From assembly GCA_003674045.1 (NCBI GenBank), contig PENC01000005.1, positions 1 to 64,000 on the forward strand: DNA of 64,000 nt. Reading direction: 5' to 3'. Both the position numbers and the translations under genes were made by a program. The notes below the pieces were generated by a model that had not been told where the DNA came from, did not search any database, and saw only the letters and a list, made by a program, of their open reading frames with translations. Positions 31,401 through 39,571 of this stretch are shown here, piece after piece (the stretch's first letter is position 1; each line of letters begins with the position of its first letter). This stretch comes from Streptomyces griseocarneus. GTDB taxonomy: Bacteria > Actinomycetota > Actinomycetes > Streptomycetales > Streptomycetaceae.

Positions 31401-33197
31401 GCCACCGCCGAGGCGGAGAAGCTCGTCGCGCAGGCCAACCGCACGGTCGAGGAGGCCCGCGAGGCCGCGGAGACGCACCGTGCCGAGGCCGACGCGGAGG
31501 CCGAGCGGCTGCTCGCCGAGGCGGCCCGCACGGTCGAGGAGGCCCGGGAGTCCGCCGAGGCGACGGTCGCGAAGGCGACCGCCGAGGCGGAGCGCATGGT
31601 CTCCGACGCGTCGGAGAAGTCCAAGCAGATGCGCACGGACGCGTCCGACGCCCTGGCGAGCGCCGAGCAGGACGCGGCGCGCTCGCGTGCCGAGGCCCGC
31701 GAGGACGCCAACCGGATGCGGACCGAGGGCCACGCCGAGGCCGAGCGGATCGTCAATGCCGCGGCCGAGCTGACCTCGTCGGCGCAGGACGACGCCGACC
31801 GGATCGTCGAGGAGGCGAAGGCCGCCGCCGAGGCGCACCGCGAGGAGGCCGCCGGGCAGGCGGCGGAGCTGCTCGCCGAGGCGAAGGCCGAGGCGGGGAA
31901 GACGACCGCCGCCGCGCGCTCCGAGGCCGACGAGCTGACCGCGCAGGCGCGGCGCGCCGCCGACGAGTCGCGCAAGGCCGCCGAGAAGCACCGCGCCGAG
32001 ACCGACGAGGCCGCGGAGCGCACCCGGGCCGACGCCCGGGCGGAGGCCGAGCGGCTGCGTACCGAGGGCGCCGAGGCGCTCCAGGCCGCGCAGCGCGAGG
32101 CCGAGCGGACGGCGGACGAGGCGCGGGAGGCCGCGAACACCCGCCGTAGCGAGGCCGCCCAGCAGGCGGACGAACTGATCGCCGAGGCCACCGCCGAGGC
32201 GGAGCGGATGGCCGCCGAGGCCGCCGAGGCGCTGTCCGCCGCGCAGGAGAACGCCAACAGCACCCGTGCCGACTCGGCGAAGCTGAAGGCCGACGCCGTC
32301 CTGGAGGCCGAGCGGGTGCTCGGCGAGGCCCGCGCGGAGGCCGAGCGGACGGTCGACGCCGCGCGGGACGCGGGCGCCCAGAAGCTGACCGAGGCCGCCG
32401 AGAAGGCCGACGCCCTGATCGCCAAGGCGCAGGAGGAGGCGCTGAAGACCGCCGCCGCGGCCGAGGAGCAGGCCGACACGATGGTGGGCGTGGCCCGCCG
32501 GGAGGCCGAGCGGATCGTCGCGGAGGCCACCGGCGAGGGCAACGGGCTGGTGGAGCAGGCCCGTACGGACGCCAACACGCTGCTCGCCGAGGCCCGCGGG
32601 GACGCGACGGCCATAAGGGAGCGGGCGGAGGAGCTGCGCACCCGGGTGGCGAGCGAGGTCGAGGAGCTGCACGACCGCGCCCGCCGCGAGGCGGCCGAGG
32701 CGATGGCCTCGGCGGGCGAGCGCTGCGACAAGCTCGTGGCCGCGGCGACCGAACAGCTCGCGGAGGCGGAGGAGCAGGCGAAGAAGCTGGTCTCCGACGC
32801 CAACAGCGAGGCGAGCAAGGTGCGCATCGCCGCCGTGAAGAAGGCGGAGGGCCTGCTCAAGGAGACCGAGCAGAAGAAGGCCGCGGTCACGCGCGAGTCC
32901 CAGGCGATGCTGAAGGAGGCGGAGGAGGCCCGGGCGGCCGCCCTGCGCGAGGCGGAGCTGCTGCGTGCCGAGGGCGCGCGGGAGGCCGAGCGACTTGTGG
33001 AGGAAGGAAAGCGGGAGTTGGCGGTGCTGGTGAAGCGCCGCGAGGACATCAATGCCGAGATTTCCCGTGTCCAGGACGTGCTGGAAGCGTTGGAGTCTTT
33101 TGAAGCCCCGGGGGCGGGAAGCGCCAAAGAGGGCGGGGTGAAGGCGGCGGCGGGTGCGGGTGCAACTCGTTCGGGTGGCAAGCAGTCCCAGAAGTGA
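28443..33197 (+). CDS. scy: Scy, giant coiled-coil polar-growth scaffold
   Basis: This 1584-aa protein is almost entirely Ala/Glu/Arg-rich coiled coil. The first ~100 residues (RGNDRYEADDHLSQFEAEME onward) form a distinct N-terminal head, and the final ~50 residues turn Gly/Ala-rich. Scy organises hyphal tip growth with DivIVA and FilP, and the next gene is filP. From memory the S. coelicolor protein is about 1330 residues, so this one looks expanded. One 33-residue stretch recurs 262 codons apart (nt 31323 and 32109). Residue periodicity of E-A-E-R-L-R blocks fits the unusual Scy repeat. GTG start. Confidence 0.93.
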   Translation: MRGNDRYEADDHLSQFEAEMERLKKEREKAVQHADDLGYQVEVLRAKLHEARRNLAHRPAYDNADMGYQAEQMLRNAQIQADQMRADAERELREARAQTQRLLQEQAERQARMESELHAEAVARRQRLDEELNERRQTVESHVNENVAWAEQLRARTESQARRLMEESRAEAEQSLAAAGAEAQRLTEQARTRLAMATEEARAEADALLRRARADAERMLAAAGAQAQEATEHAERLRTATSAEADQARAAAAELTRTAEARVQEADAALREARAEAEKLVAEATETAGGLRSAAESEYEQRSRTAKAEIARAVGEATKEAEALRAEAEQLRDDARAETERLLAETAEKARSKAAEDSAAQLAKAARTAEEVLTKASEDAKATTKAAAAEAERIRREAETEADRLRAEAADTAEQLKGAAKDDTKEYRAKTVELQEEARRLRGEAERLRAEAAEEAERVRGEARREALQQIEEAASTAEELLAKAKADAEETRGGAAAESERVRGEAAERAAALRKQAEELLERARAEAEEMAEESEDHAERVRGEAAEAAKQLREEAEKAAEARRAEAETELTRLHEEAAARVEAAEEALREARAEAEKLRREAAEESEKTRTEAGERARTLQAQAEQEAERLRAEAAEEASAARTEGESAAARLREEAAAEAERVKSEAREAADRMRAEAGAAAERTEAEAAEALAAAQEEAARRRREAEELLGDARTEAQAEREAAREQSEELLASARKRVAEAQDEARRLVEEAEQRAAELVAAAEQTAQQVRDSVAGLHEQAEEEIAGLRSAAEHNAERTVTDAQVEADRVRAEAYAERERAGEDAARTRAEAQAGSEAAKALAERTVAEAIAEGQRLEAEATRVLDEAREQANARRTEAAGQADELLAEAMSEAEKLITEAESAVEQARTDADALRAEAAEQAELTRAEADAAADRLRAEAAEVLETAQEEASRTADEAREAANTRRSEAAQQADELIAEATAEAEKLVAQANRTVEEAREAAETHRAEADAEAERLLAEAARTVEEARESAEATVAKATAEAERMVSDASEKSKQMRTDASDALASAEQDAARSRAEAREDANRMRTEGHAEAERIVNAAAELTSSAQDDADRIVEEAKAAAEAHREEAAGQAAELLAEAKAEAGKTTAAARSEADELTAQARRAADESRKAAEKHRAETDEAAERTRADARAEAERLRTEGAEALQAAQREAERTADEAREAANTRRSEAAQQADELIAEATAEAERMAAEAAEALSAAQENANSTRADSAKLKADAVLEAERVLGEARAEAERTVDAARDAGAQKLTEAAEKADALIAKAQEEALKTAAAAEEQADTMVGVARREAERIVAEATGEGNGLVEQARTDANTLLAEARGDATAIRERAEELRTRVASEVEELHDRARREAAEAMASAGERCDKLVAAATEQLAEAEEQAKKLVSDANSEASKVRIAAVKKAEGLLKETEQKKAAVTRESQAMLKEAEEARAAALREAELLRAEGAREAERLVEEGKRELAVLVKRREDINAEISRVQDVLEALESFEAPGAGSAKEGGVKAAAGAGATRSGGKQSQK

Positions 33198-33231
33198 GCC
33201 ACTCAATCGAGGGGACATTTTCCAGATCTGC

Positions 33232-33251
33232 CAACCGTCTGCAACCGTCTA
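33232..33251. repeat. 10-bp direct repeat in the filP upstream region
   Basis: CAACCGTCT occurs twice in immediate tandem (33232-33240 and 33242-33250, 10-bp period), about 75-90 bp before filP. A direct repeat at one helical turn could be an activator or response-regulator site. Confidence 0.4.
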
Positions 33252-33322
33252 CTCGATGACACGCCGCTCGCGCCCCTAGGATTCCCTCTATCACCTCACC
33301 GGTCTCTTATGACAGGAACCCC

Positions 33323-34261
33323 ATGAGTGACACTTCCTCCCCCTTCGGCTTCGAGCTCGTGCGGCGCGGATACGACCGCGGCCAGGTGGACGACCGCATT
33401 ACGAAGCTCGTCGCCGACCGTGACAGCGCACTGGCCCGCATCACCTCTCTGGAAAAGCGCATCGAGGAACTGCACCTCGAAACGCAGAATGCCCAGGCCC
33501 AGGTCAACGACGCGGAACCGTCCTATGCGGGGCTGGGCGCACGGGTCGAGAAGATCCTCAGGCTGGCCGAGGAAGAGGCCAAGGATCTGCGTGAGGAGGC
33601 CCGGCGCGCCGCCGAGCAGCACCGCGAGCTCGCGGAGTCCGCCGCCCAGCAGGTCCGCAACGACGCCGAGTCGTTCGCCGCCGACCGCAAGGCGAAGGCG
33701 GAGGACGAGGGCGCCCGCATCGTCGAGAAGGCCAAGGGCGACTCCGCCCAGCTGCGGGCCGAGGCCCAGAAGGACGCCCAGTCCAAGCGCGAGGAGGCGG
33801 ACGCCCTCTTCGAGGAGACCCGTGCGAAGGCCGCCCAGGCCGCCGCGGACTTCGAGACCAACCTGGCCAAGCGGCGCGAGCAGTCCGAGCGCGACCTGGC
33901 CTCCCGTCAGGCCAAGGCGGAGAAGCGGCTCGCGGAGATCGAGCACCGTGCCGAGCAGCTGCGCCTGGAGGCGGAGAAGCTGCGCACGGACGCCGAGCGC
34001 CGGGCCCGCCAGACGGTGGAGACCGCGCAGCGCCAGGCCGAGGACATCGTGGCGGACGCCAACGCCAAGGCGGACCGTATCCGCAGCGAGTCCGAGCGCG
34101 AGCTGGCGGCGCTGACGAACCGTCGCGACAGCATCAACGCCCAGCTGACCAACGTCCGCGAGATGCTGGCCACGCTGACCGGCGCGGCCGTCGCCGCGGC
34201 CGGTGTGCCCGGGGACGACGAGCCGATCTCGCGCGGTGTGCCCGCGCAGCAGAGCCGCTGA
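33323..34261 (+). CDS. filP: FilP, intermediate-filament-like coiled-coil protein
   Basis: This 312-aa protein has a DivIVA-like N-terminal motif (FGFELVRRGYDRGQVDDRIT, residues 8-27) followed by a long coiled coil and a short Ala/Gly/Pro-rich tail. FilP forms cytoskeletal networks at hyphal tips together with Scy and DivIVA. It is encoded 125 bp downstream of scy with its own upstream region (direct repeat, AT-richer stretch). It is followed by a strong hairpin, so it can be expressed independently. Confidence 0.93.
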   Translation: MSDTSSPFGFELVRRGYDRGQVDDRITKLVADRDSALARITSLEKRIEELHLETQNAQAQVNDAEPSYAGLGARVEKILRLAEEEAKDLREEARRAAEQHRELAESAAQQVRNDAESFAADRKAKAEDEGARIVEKAKGDSAQLRAEAQKDAQSKREEADALFEETRAKAAQAAADFETNLAKRREQSERDLASRQAKAEKRLAEIEHRAEQLRLEAEKLRTDAERRARQTVETAQRQAEDIVADANAKADRIRSESERELAALTNRRDSINAQLTNVREMLATLTGAAVAAAGVPGDDEPISRGVPAQQSR

Positions 34262-34294
34262 CCGGCTCCCTCCCCCGCGCGAACCCCCGTACAC

Positions 34295-34337
34295 CGACGC
34301 CCCGAGTACTCCCCGTGGGAGCGCGCCCGGGGCGTCG
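34295..34337 (+). terminator. Hairpin after filP
   Basis: Ten-base arms CGACGCCCCG (34295-34304) and its exact complement (34328-34337) are separated by 23 nt, 33 bp after the filP stop. It is a likely terminator of the scy-filP unit. Confidence 0.6.
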
Positions 34338-34431
34338 ATGTTGCGCCGGGAGGGCGACCGCCGCTCCGCCACGCCATGCGGATGGCCACAGACCGGTGGC
34401 GTGCCGGTGCCCGCCCCCTTACCGTGGCTGA

Positions 34432-35415
34432 ATGATCGAGCTGCAGGGCCTGACCAAGCGCTACGGCGACAAGCTCGCCGTGGACGGCCTCACCTGCACC
34501 GTACGGCCCGGGATCGTCACCGGCTTCCTGGGACCCAACGGGGCGGGCAAGTCCACGACGATGCGCATGATGCTCGACCTGGACAGCCCGACGGCGGGCA
34601 CGGTCCTCATCGACGGCAGGCACTACCGGCAGTTGAAGGACCCGCTGAAGGTCGTGGGCGCGCTGCTGGACGCCAAGGCGATGCACGGCGGGCGCAGCGC
34701 CTACAACCACCTGCTGTGCCTGGCGCAGAGCAACGGCATCCCCCGGGCGCGGGTCGCCGAGGTGCTGGACACGGTGGGCCTGACGGCAGTGGCGAAGAAG
34801 CGCTCCAAGGGCTTCTCGCTGGGCATGGGGCAGCGCCTGGGCATCGCGGGCGCCCTGCTGGGCGACCCGCAGATCCTGATGTTCGACGAGCCGGTCAACG
34901 GCCTGGATCCCGAGGGCATCCACTGGATCCGCAACCTGATGAAGAATCTGGCGACCCAGGGGCGTACGGTCTTCGTCTCCTCGCACCTGATGAGCGAGAT
35001 GGCCCTGACGGCGGATCACCTGGTGGTCATCGGGCAGGGGCACCTGCTGGCCGACACGTCCATGGCGGAGTTCATCGCGCAGAACTCCCGCAGCTACGTC
35101 CGGCTGCGCTCGCCCGAGCACGAGCGGCTGCTGGACGTGCTCTCGGGCGCCGGGTTCACGGCGGTGACCACCGGGGACGGCGCGGTGGAGGTGGACGGCC
35201 CGGAGGCCGCCCGGCTCGGCGAGCTCGCGGCCCGGCACCAGCTGGTGCTGCACGAGCTGAGCCCCCAGCGGGCCTCGCTGGAGGAGGCGTTCATGCGGCT
35301 CACCGCCGAGTCCGTGGAGTACCACGCGCACAGCGCGCCGGTGACCGGGGAGCCTTCCGGGCCACCGGGGGCGAAGGGCGGCTGGGGTGCCGACTGGCAG
35401 AAGAAGGGGTCCTGA
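34432..35415 (+). CDS. ABC transporter ATP-binding protein, pair A
   Basis: This 327-aa ATPase has Walker A GPNGAGKST, signature FSLGMGQRLGIAGAL, Walker B ILMFDEPVNGLDPEG and the H-loop VSSHLMSE. A C-terminal extension of about 100 residues is typical of exporter ATPases. It is directly followed by its permease gene with no gap (TGA then GTG). It closely resembles the ATPase at 37268, including HGGRSA and KRSKGFSLGMGQR. The substrate is unknown; the DrrA/bacitracin-type branch often exports peptides or antibiotics. Confidence 0.9.
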   Translation: MIELQGLTKRYGDKLAVDGLTCTVRPGIVTGFLGPNGAGKSTTMRMMLDLDSPTAGTVLIDGRHYRQLKDPLKVVGALLDAKAMHGGRSAYNHLLCLAQSNGIPRARVAEVLDTVGLTAVAKKRSKGFSLGMGQRLGIAGALLGDPQILMFDEPVNGLDPEGIHWIRNLMKNLATQGRTVFVSSHLMSEMALTADHLVVIGQGHLLADTSMAEFIAQNSRSYVRLRSPEHERLLDVLSGAGFTAVTTGDGAVEVDGPEAARLGELAARHQLVLHELSPQRASLEEAFMRLTAESVEYHAHSAPVTGEPSGPPGAKGGWGADWQKKGS

Positions 35416-36195
35416 GTGATGTCGGTGCCGACGCAGGTTCTCCAGTCGGAATGGACGAAGATCAAATCCGTGCGTTCCACGGTGTGGACGCTCGGCCTCG
35501 CCCTGGTGGTGACGGTCGCCCTCGGCGCGCTGATCAGCGCCCTCACGAAGAGCCAGTTCGACAAGCTGTCCATGAAAGAGAAGATCACTTTCGACCCGAC
35601 CTTCACGAGTTTCGCGGGTATGGGACTCGGCCAGCTCGCAATGATCGTTTTCGGGGTGCTGGTCGTCGCCAATGAATACAGCACCGGAATGATCCGCACT
35701 TCTCTCGCGGCCGTTCCGCAGCGCGCCACCTTTCTCTTCAGCAAGATCACCATTGCGGCTCTGCTCGCGCTGGCCGTCAGCATGGTCACGAGTTTTCTCT
35801 CGTTCTTTCTCGGCCAGGCGATGCTCGGCGAACACAAGGCGTCGATCAGCGACCCCGGCGTCCTGCGGGCGGTCGTCGGCGGCGGCCTCTACATGACGCT
35901 CATCTCCGTCTTCGCCATGGGTGTCGCCACGATGCTGCGCAGCCCGATGCTCTCGCTCGGCATTCTGATGCCGTTCTTCTTCCTCATCTCCAACATCCTC
36001 GGCGCGGTCCCCGCCACGAAGAAGGTGGCCCAGTACTTCCCGGACCAGGCGGGCCGCAAGGTCATGCAGGTCATCACGGGCGTGGGCGACGACGAATCCC
36101 CCTACGGCCCCTGGGGCGGCTTCACCATCATGGTGTTGTGGGTGGTGGCGGCACTCTTGGGCGGCTATGCGGTGCTGAAGGAACGCGACGCGTGA
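35416..36195 (+). CDS. ABC transporter permease, pair A
   Basis: This 259-aa ABC-2-type permease has about six membrane helices. A short cytoplasmic N-terminus includes QSEWTKIKSVRSTVWTL, a motif shared with the second permease. NEYSTGMIRTSLAAVPQR follows helix 2, as in this family. A GTG (35416) and an ATG (35419) both directly follow the stop of the ATPase gene, so translation is coupled. The coding sequence has several lower-GC codons (about 35460-35860) compared with its neighbours. Confidence 0.87.
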   Translation: MMSVPTQVLQSEWTKIKSVRSTVWTLGLALVVTVALGALISALTKSQFDKLSMKEKITFDPTFTSFAGMGLGQLAMIVFGVLVVANEYSTGMIRTSLAAVPQRATFLFSKITIAALLALAVSMVTSFLSFFLGQAMLGEHKASISDPGVLRAVVGGGLYMTLISVFAMGVATMLRSPMLSLGILMPFFFLISNILGAVPATKKVAQYFPDQAGRKVMQVITGVGDDESPYGPWGGFTIMVLWVVAALLGGYAVLKERDA

Positions 36196-36240
36196 GCCCT
36201 CGCCGGGCGGGCGGCAGGAACGGTGCGAGGGTGCGCCCCG

Positions 36241-36400
36241 CCAGGGGCGCGGGGCTGCGACATTGTGCGGCTCCGCCGCGTGGGCGCGACCAGCCGTCTA
36301 CGGCCCGCAGCCGCGCACCGGACCCGGGTGGCAACCCGGTGGGCGCACCGCCCCGCAGCCGCGCAAGCCGCAACCCGGTAGGCGCAGCCGAAAACAAACA
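36241..36400. repeat. Interspersed 3'-intergenic element, copy 3 (variant B)
   Basis: This copy has the start GGGGCGCGGGGCTGCGACAT (36244-36263) followed by tgcggctccgccgcgtgggc. It differs from the main 20-bp core but matches copy 6 at 47.9 kb closely. It continues with Arg/Pro-coding-like GC blocks (ggtggcaacccggtgggcgc) shared with copy 4. The tail abuts the ribosome site of the next gene. Confidence 0.75.
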
Positions 36401-36410
36401 GGAGGCAACC

Positions 36411-37190
36411 GTGGGACTCGGGGACGCACCCGCCGAGCGGCCCCTGCATTACCCCGGTACCGCCGCCCAGGAACCCGTACTGCTCCTGGGCGACAAGCTG
36501 ATCCCCCTCCACCCGGAGCCCGGAGCGGAGCTCGGGACGTGGCGGACCCCCGCCGGAGACGCACTCGACGACACGCTGCTGGTGCCCACAGAGCACCGGC
36601 ACCCCGTGATCGCCGTCGGTTCCAACGCCTCCCCCGCCCAGCTCCACCACAAGCTCACCCGGCACCGACCGCCCGCAGCCGCACCCGTCGCCGTCCCCAT
36701 GGTCCCGGTCGCCGTCGAGGGGATCGCCGTCGGCTGCTCCGCGCACATCGGCGTGCACGGCTACGTGGCCGCCGCCCCGTACGCCGAGCCCGGCTCCCGG
36801 CTCACGCTGGTGATCAGCTGGCTGGACGACGCCCAGCTCGGCGTCGTGGACAAGACCGAGTTCAACTACCGCAGGGTCCTGCTGCCCGGCGAGCGGTTCG
36901 CCATGACCATGCCGTCGGGGGAAGCGCTGCGTGACGCGTATCTCTATGTCAGCCGGCACGGCGTGCTGACCGACGGCCCCGGCGGCCCGCCGCTCCCCGG
37001 CGGCGGCGACCAGCGCGCACTGCTCGCGCGGCTGCTCGCGGGCTCCTCCGCCCTGCGGGAGCTGCTCGGCCCCGGCCCGGAGAGCTGGGTCGAGCGGGCA
37101 CGGGCGGCGGAGGACGTACGCCGGGCGGGCAGGCGCGTCTTCCAGGAGCTCGGCTGGGTGCGGCCCGTCACTCGTATAAATTTCACATAA
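36411..37190 (+). CDS. Conserved hypothetical protein
   Basis: This 259-aa protein starts at GTG 36411 behind a strong GGAGG. The frame upstream is open but is made of repeat element 3, so it is not coding. It contains HPVIAVGSNASPAQL, which recalls the glycine-rich opening of gamma-glutamylcyclotransferase-like folds, then YRRVLLPGERFAM and VSRHGVLTDGPGG. I cannot assign an activity. It is inserted between two paralogous ABC pairs. Confidence 0.75.
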   Translation: MGLGDAPAERPLHYPGTAAQEPVLLLGDKLIPLHPEPGAELGTWRTPAGDALDDTLLVPTEHRHPVIAVGSNASPAQLHHKLTRHRPPAAAPVAVPMVPVAVEGIAVGCSAHIGVHGYVAAAPYAEPGSRLTLVISWLDDAQLGVVDKTEFNYRRVLLPGERFAMTMPSGEALRDAYLYVSRHGVLTDGPGGPPLPGGGDQRALLARLLAGSSALRELLGPGPESWVERARAAEDVRRAGRRVFQELGWVRPVTRINFT

Positions 37191-37267
37191 CGGGAACCGT
37201 CAAGAGCTCGTTATGCTCGTAGCCCTTACGGGGGCCTATGCCCTGAAGAGCTCGCGAGGGGCGGAGA

Positions 37268-38452
37268 ATGATCGAGGCAGTCGGCCTGACAAAGCGCTAC
37301 GGCGCCAAGACGGCCGTGCACAATCTGTCGTTCCAGGTGCGGCCCGGGGTCGTCACCGGCTTCCTCGGGCCCAACGGTTCCGGCAAGTCGACGACGATGC
37401 GCATGATCGTCGGCCTGGACCGGCCGACGTCCGGACAGGTCACCATCGGCGGCCTCCCCTACGCCCAGCTGCCCAACGCGCCCCGCCAGGTCGGCGCCCT
37501 CCTCGACGCCAAGGCCGTGCACGGCGGCCGCAGCGCGCGGCTGCACCTGCTCTCTCTCGCCCAGCTCGCGGGCATCCCCGCGCGCCGCGTGGACGAGGTG
37601 CTCGGGGTCGTCGGCCTGCAGGGCGTGGCCGGCAAGCGCTCCAAGGGCTTCTCCCTCGGCATGGGCCAGCGCCTGGGCATCGCGGCGGCGCTGCTCGGCG
37701 ACCCCCAGGTGCTGCTCTTCGACGAGCCGGTCAACGGCCTCGACCCCGAGGGCATCCTCTGGGTCCGCAATCTGATGAAGCAGCTCGCGGCGGAGGGCCG
37801 TACGGTCTTCGTCTCCTCGCACCTGATGAGCGAGATGGCCCTGACCGCCGACCACCTGATCGTCATCGGCCGCGGGCAGCTGCTCGCGGACATGAGCGTC
37901 CAGGACTTCATCGCCGCGAACTCCGCGGGCTTCGCGCGCGTACGCACCCCCGACACCGAGCCGGAGGGCCGCGAGAAGCTGACGGCCGCGCTGGTCGAGG
38001 CGGGCGGCCAGGTGCTGTCCGAGCCGGACGGCGCCCTGCGCGTGACCGGTGTGCCGCTCCCCCGGATCAGCGACCTCGCGCACGACGCGGACGTCCGCCT
38101 CTGGGAGCTCTCCCCGCACCAGGCCTCGCTGGAGGAGGCGTACATGCGGATGACGCAGGCGGCCGTCGACTACCGCTCGACCGCCGACCAGCGCGCGGGC
38201 CTGTGGCAGGCCCCCGGCCCGTACGCCCAGGCCCCCGGCTACGGCCACGGCATGCCGCCGCAGGGCTGGGCGCAGCCCGCGCCGGAGAACCCGTACCCCG
38301 CGCTGCCGGGCGAGCAGCCGAACCCGTACGCGCAGCAGGCCGCCGTGCCCGCGGCCCCCGCGGAGGCCCCGGCGGCCCCCGCCGCGCCGCCTGCCGCGCC
38401 TGCCGCCGCCCCCGCCGACCTGACCAAGCGTGACAGCGAGGACGCCCGATGA
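37268..38452 (+). CDS. ABC transporter ATP-binding protein, pair B
   Basis: This 394-aa paralogue of the ATPase at 34432 has Walker A GPNGSGKST, signature FSLGMGQRLGIAAAL, Walker B LLFDEPVNGLDPEG and VSSHLMSEMAL. It carries a C-terminal tail of about 85 residues rich in Pro, Ala, Gly and Tyr (PYAQAPGYGHGMPPQGWAQP), absent from pair A and probably disordered. It overlaps the permease gene by 4 bp (ATGA). The substrate is unknown. Confidence 0.9.
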   Translation: MIEAVGLTKRYGAKTAVHNLSFQVRPGVVTGFLGPNGSGKSTTMRMIVGLDRPTSGQVTIGGLPYAQLPNAPRQVGALLDAKAVHGGRSARLHLLSLAQLAGIPARRVDEVLGVVGLQGVAGKRSKGFSLGMGQRLGIAAALLGDPQVLLFDEPVNGLDPEGILWVRNLMKQLAAEGRTVFVSSHLMSEMALTADHLIVIGRGQLLADMSVQDFIAANSAGFARVRTPDTEPEGREKLTAALVEAGGQVLSEPDGALRVTGVPLPRISDLAHDADVRLWELSPHQASLEEAYMRMTQAAVDYRSTADQRAGLWQAPGPYAQAPGYGHGMPPQGWAQPAPENPYPALPGEQPNPYAQQAAVPAAPAEAPAAPAAPPAAPAAAPADLTKRDSEDAR

Positions 38453-39270
38453 CCGCCCCCTCCGTGAGCAACTACGTCTCCCCCATCCCGGTGCGCCGGG
38501 CGACCCTCGCGGACGCGCTCGCCTCGGAGTGGACCAAGATCCGCTCGCTGCGGTCCACGATGTGGACGATGGGCATCATGGTGCTGCTCGTCTTCGGCGT
38601 GGGCAGCCTGATCGCGATGGCCGCGGGAGCCGCGGGCGACGACGTGGGCAACAACGCCTCGGCCCTGGGCTTCGCCGTCTTCGGCGTGCTGCTGAGCATC
38701 ATCTGCGTGATCACGCTCGGCGTGCTGACGATGTCCTCCGAGTACAACACCGGCATGATCCGCACCACCCTCACCGCGTGCCCCAACCGGGGCCGGGTGC
38801 TGGCGGCGAAGGCGATCGTGTTCTTCCTGCTGGTGTTCGTGATCATGCTGGTGTCGACGACGCTCGTCGCGATGGTCGACACCGCGATGATCAGGGGCAA
38901 CGGCCTCGTGGAGACCACCGGGCCGATGTGGCTGAAGGCGACGTTCGGCGTCAGCCTCTACGTGGCCCTCCTCGGCCTGCTCGCACTCGCCGTGGGCACC
39001 CTCATCCGGCACTCCGCGGGGGCGATCGCGGCCATGCTGGGCCTGATGCTGCTGCCGATGATCATGGCGGCGTTCATGGTCGCGGACAGCCTGACGGACC
39101 TGCGCGAGTTCCTGCTCGAGTACTCGATCCCCACCATGCTCTTCACCATCTACGTCACCCCCTCCTCGGGCTCGGGCCCCGAGGGCTGGGACGCGGTGTT
39201 CGTCATGGCGGGCGTGGCCGCGGTGGCCCTCGGCGGCGCCTACGCGGCTCTCCGCAGCCGCGACGCGTAA
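38449..39270 (+). CDS. ABC transporter permease, pair B
   Basis: This 273-aa ABC-2-type permease has six predicted helices. The N-terminal ASEWTKIRSLRSTMWTMGIM and the SSEYNTGMIRTTLTACPNRG segments correspond to those of the pair A permease, so both pairs come from one duplication. It is translated from the ATGA overlap with its ATPase and ends in a short Arg/Ser tail (LRSRDA). The 3' flank is repeat element 4. Confidence 0.88.
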   Translation: MTAPSVSNYVSPIPVRRATLADALASEWTKIRSLRSTMWTMGIMVLLVFGVGSLIAMAAGAAGDDVGNNASALGFAVFGVLLSIICVITLGVLTMSSEYNTGMIRTTLTACPNRGRVLAAKAIVFFLLVFVIMLVSTTLVAMVDTAMIRGNGLVETTGPMWLKATFGVSLYVALLGLLALAVGTLIRHSAGAIAAMLGLMLLPMIMAAFMVADSLTDLREFLLEYSIPTMLFTIYVTPSSGSGPEGWDAVFVMAGVAAVALGGAYAALRSRDA

Positions 39271-39571
39271 CCGCTGCGCTGGGCTTGCATCGCCCGGTGC
39301 AGGTCCGTGGGCCCGTTTGTGCCCACCCTCCCCCAGACTCCGTCCGGGAGGTGCCCCCAGCCGTGCGGAACGCCTGCCCACAAACGGGGGGGGCGGGGCC
39401 AGGGGGCGCAGCCCCCGGCCCGTCAGGGGCGCGGGGAACTGCGCGGCCAGCCGTCGACGGCCCGCAGGCGCGCACCGGGCCCGGGTGGCAACCCGGTGGG
39501 CGCGACCAGCCCCCACCGGCCCGCAGACGCGCGCGCAGCGCAAGGGGCAACCCGGTGGCGGACCCGCCGTC
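39271..39571. repeat. Interspersed 3'-intergenic element, copy 4, filling a 301-bp gap
   Basis: This non-coding stretch lies between convergent genes. It holds the exact 20-bp core at 39426-39445. To its left is a module (about 39300-39400, containing tgcggaacgcctgcccacaa) also found beside copy 5. To its right is the ggtggcaacccggtgggcgc block seen in copy 3. Open frames crossing it are composed of repeat and are not credible genes. Confidence 0.75.

Noticed and set aside
28443..33197. Scy repeats as a possible CRISPR or satellite array
   Set aside because: They are coding coiled-coil repeats in one frame with varying spacing. There are no fixed-length unique spacers.
28332..33218. Very long open frames (over 1500 codons) on the minus strand opposite scy
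   Set aside because: They are shadows of the repetitive, GC3-biased scy codons. The translations are low-complexity Leu/Gly/Arg or Ser/Ala strings with no domain or start signal.
36138..36410. N-terminal extension of the hypothetical protein through repeat element 3
   Set aside because: The sequence is a repeat copy and a GGAGG-GTG start exists at its end (36411).
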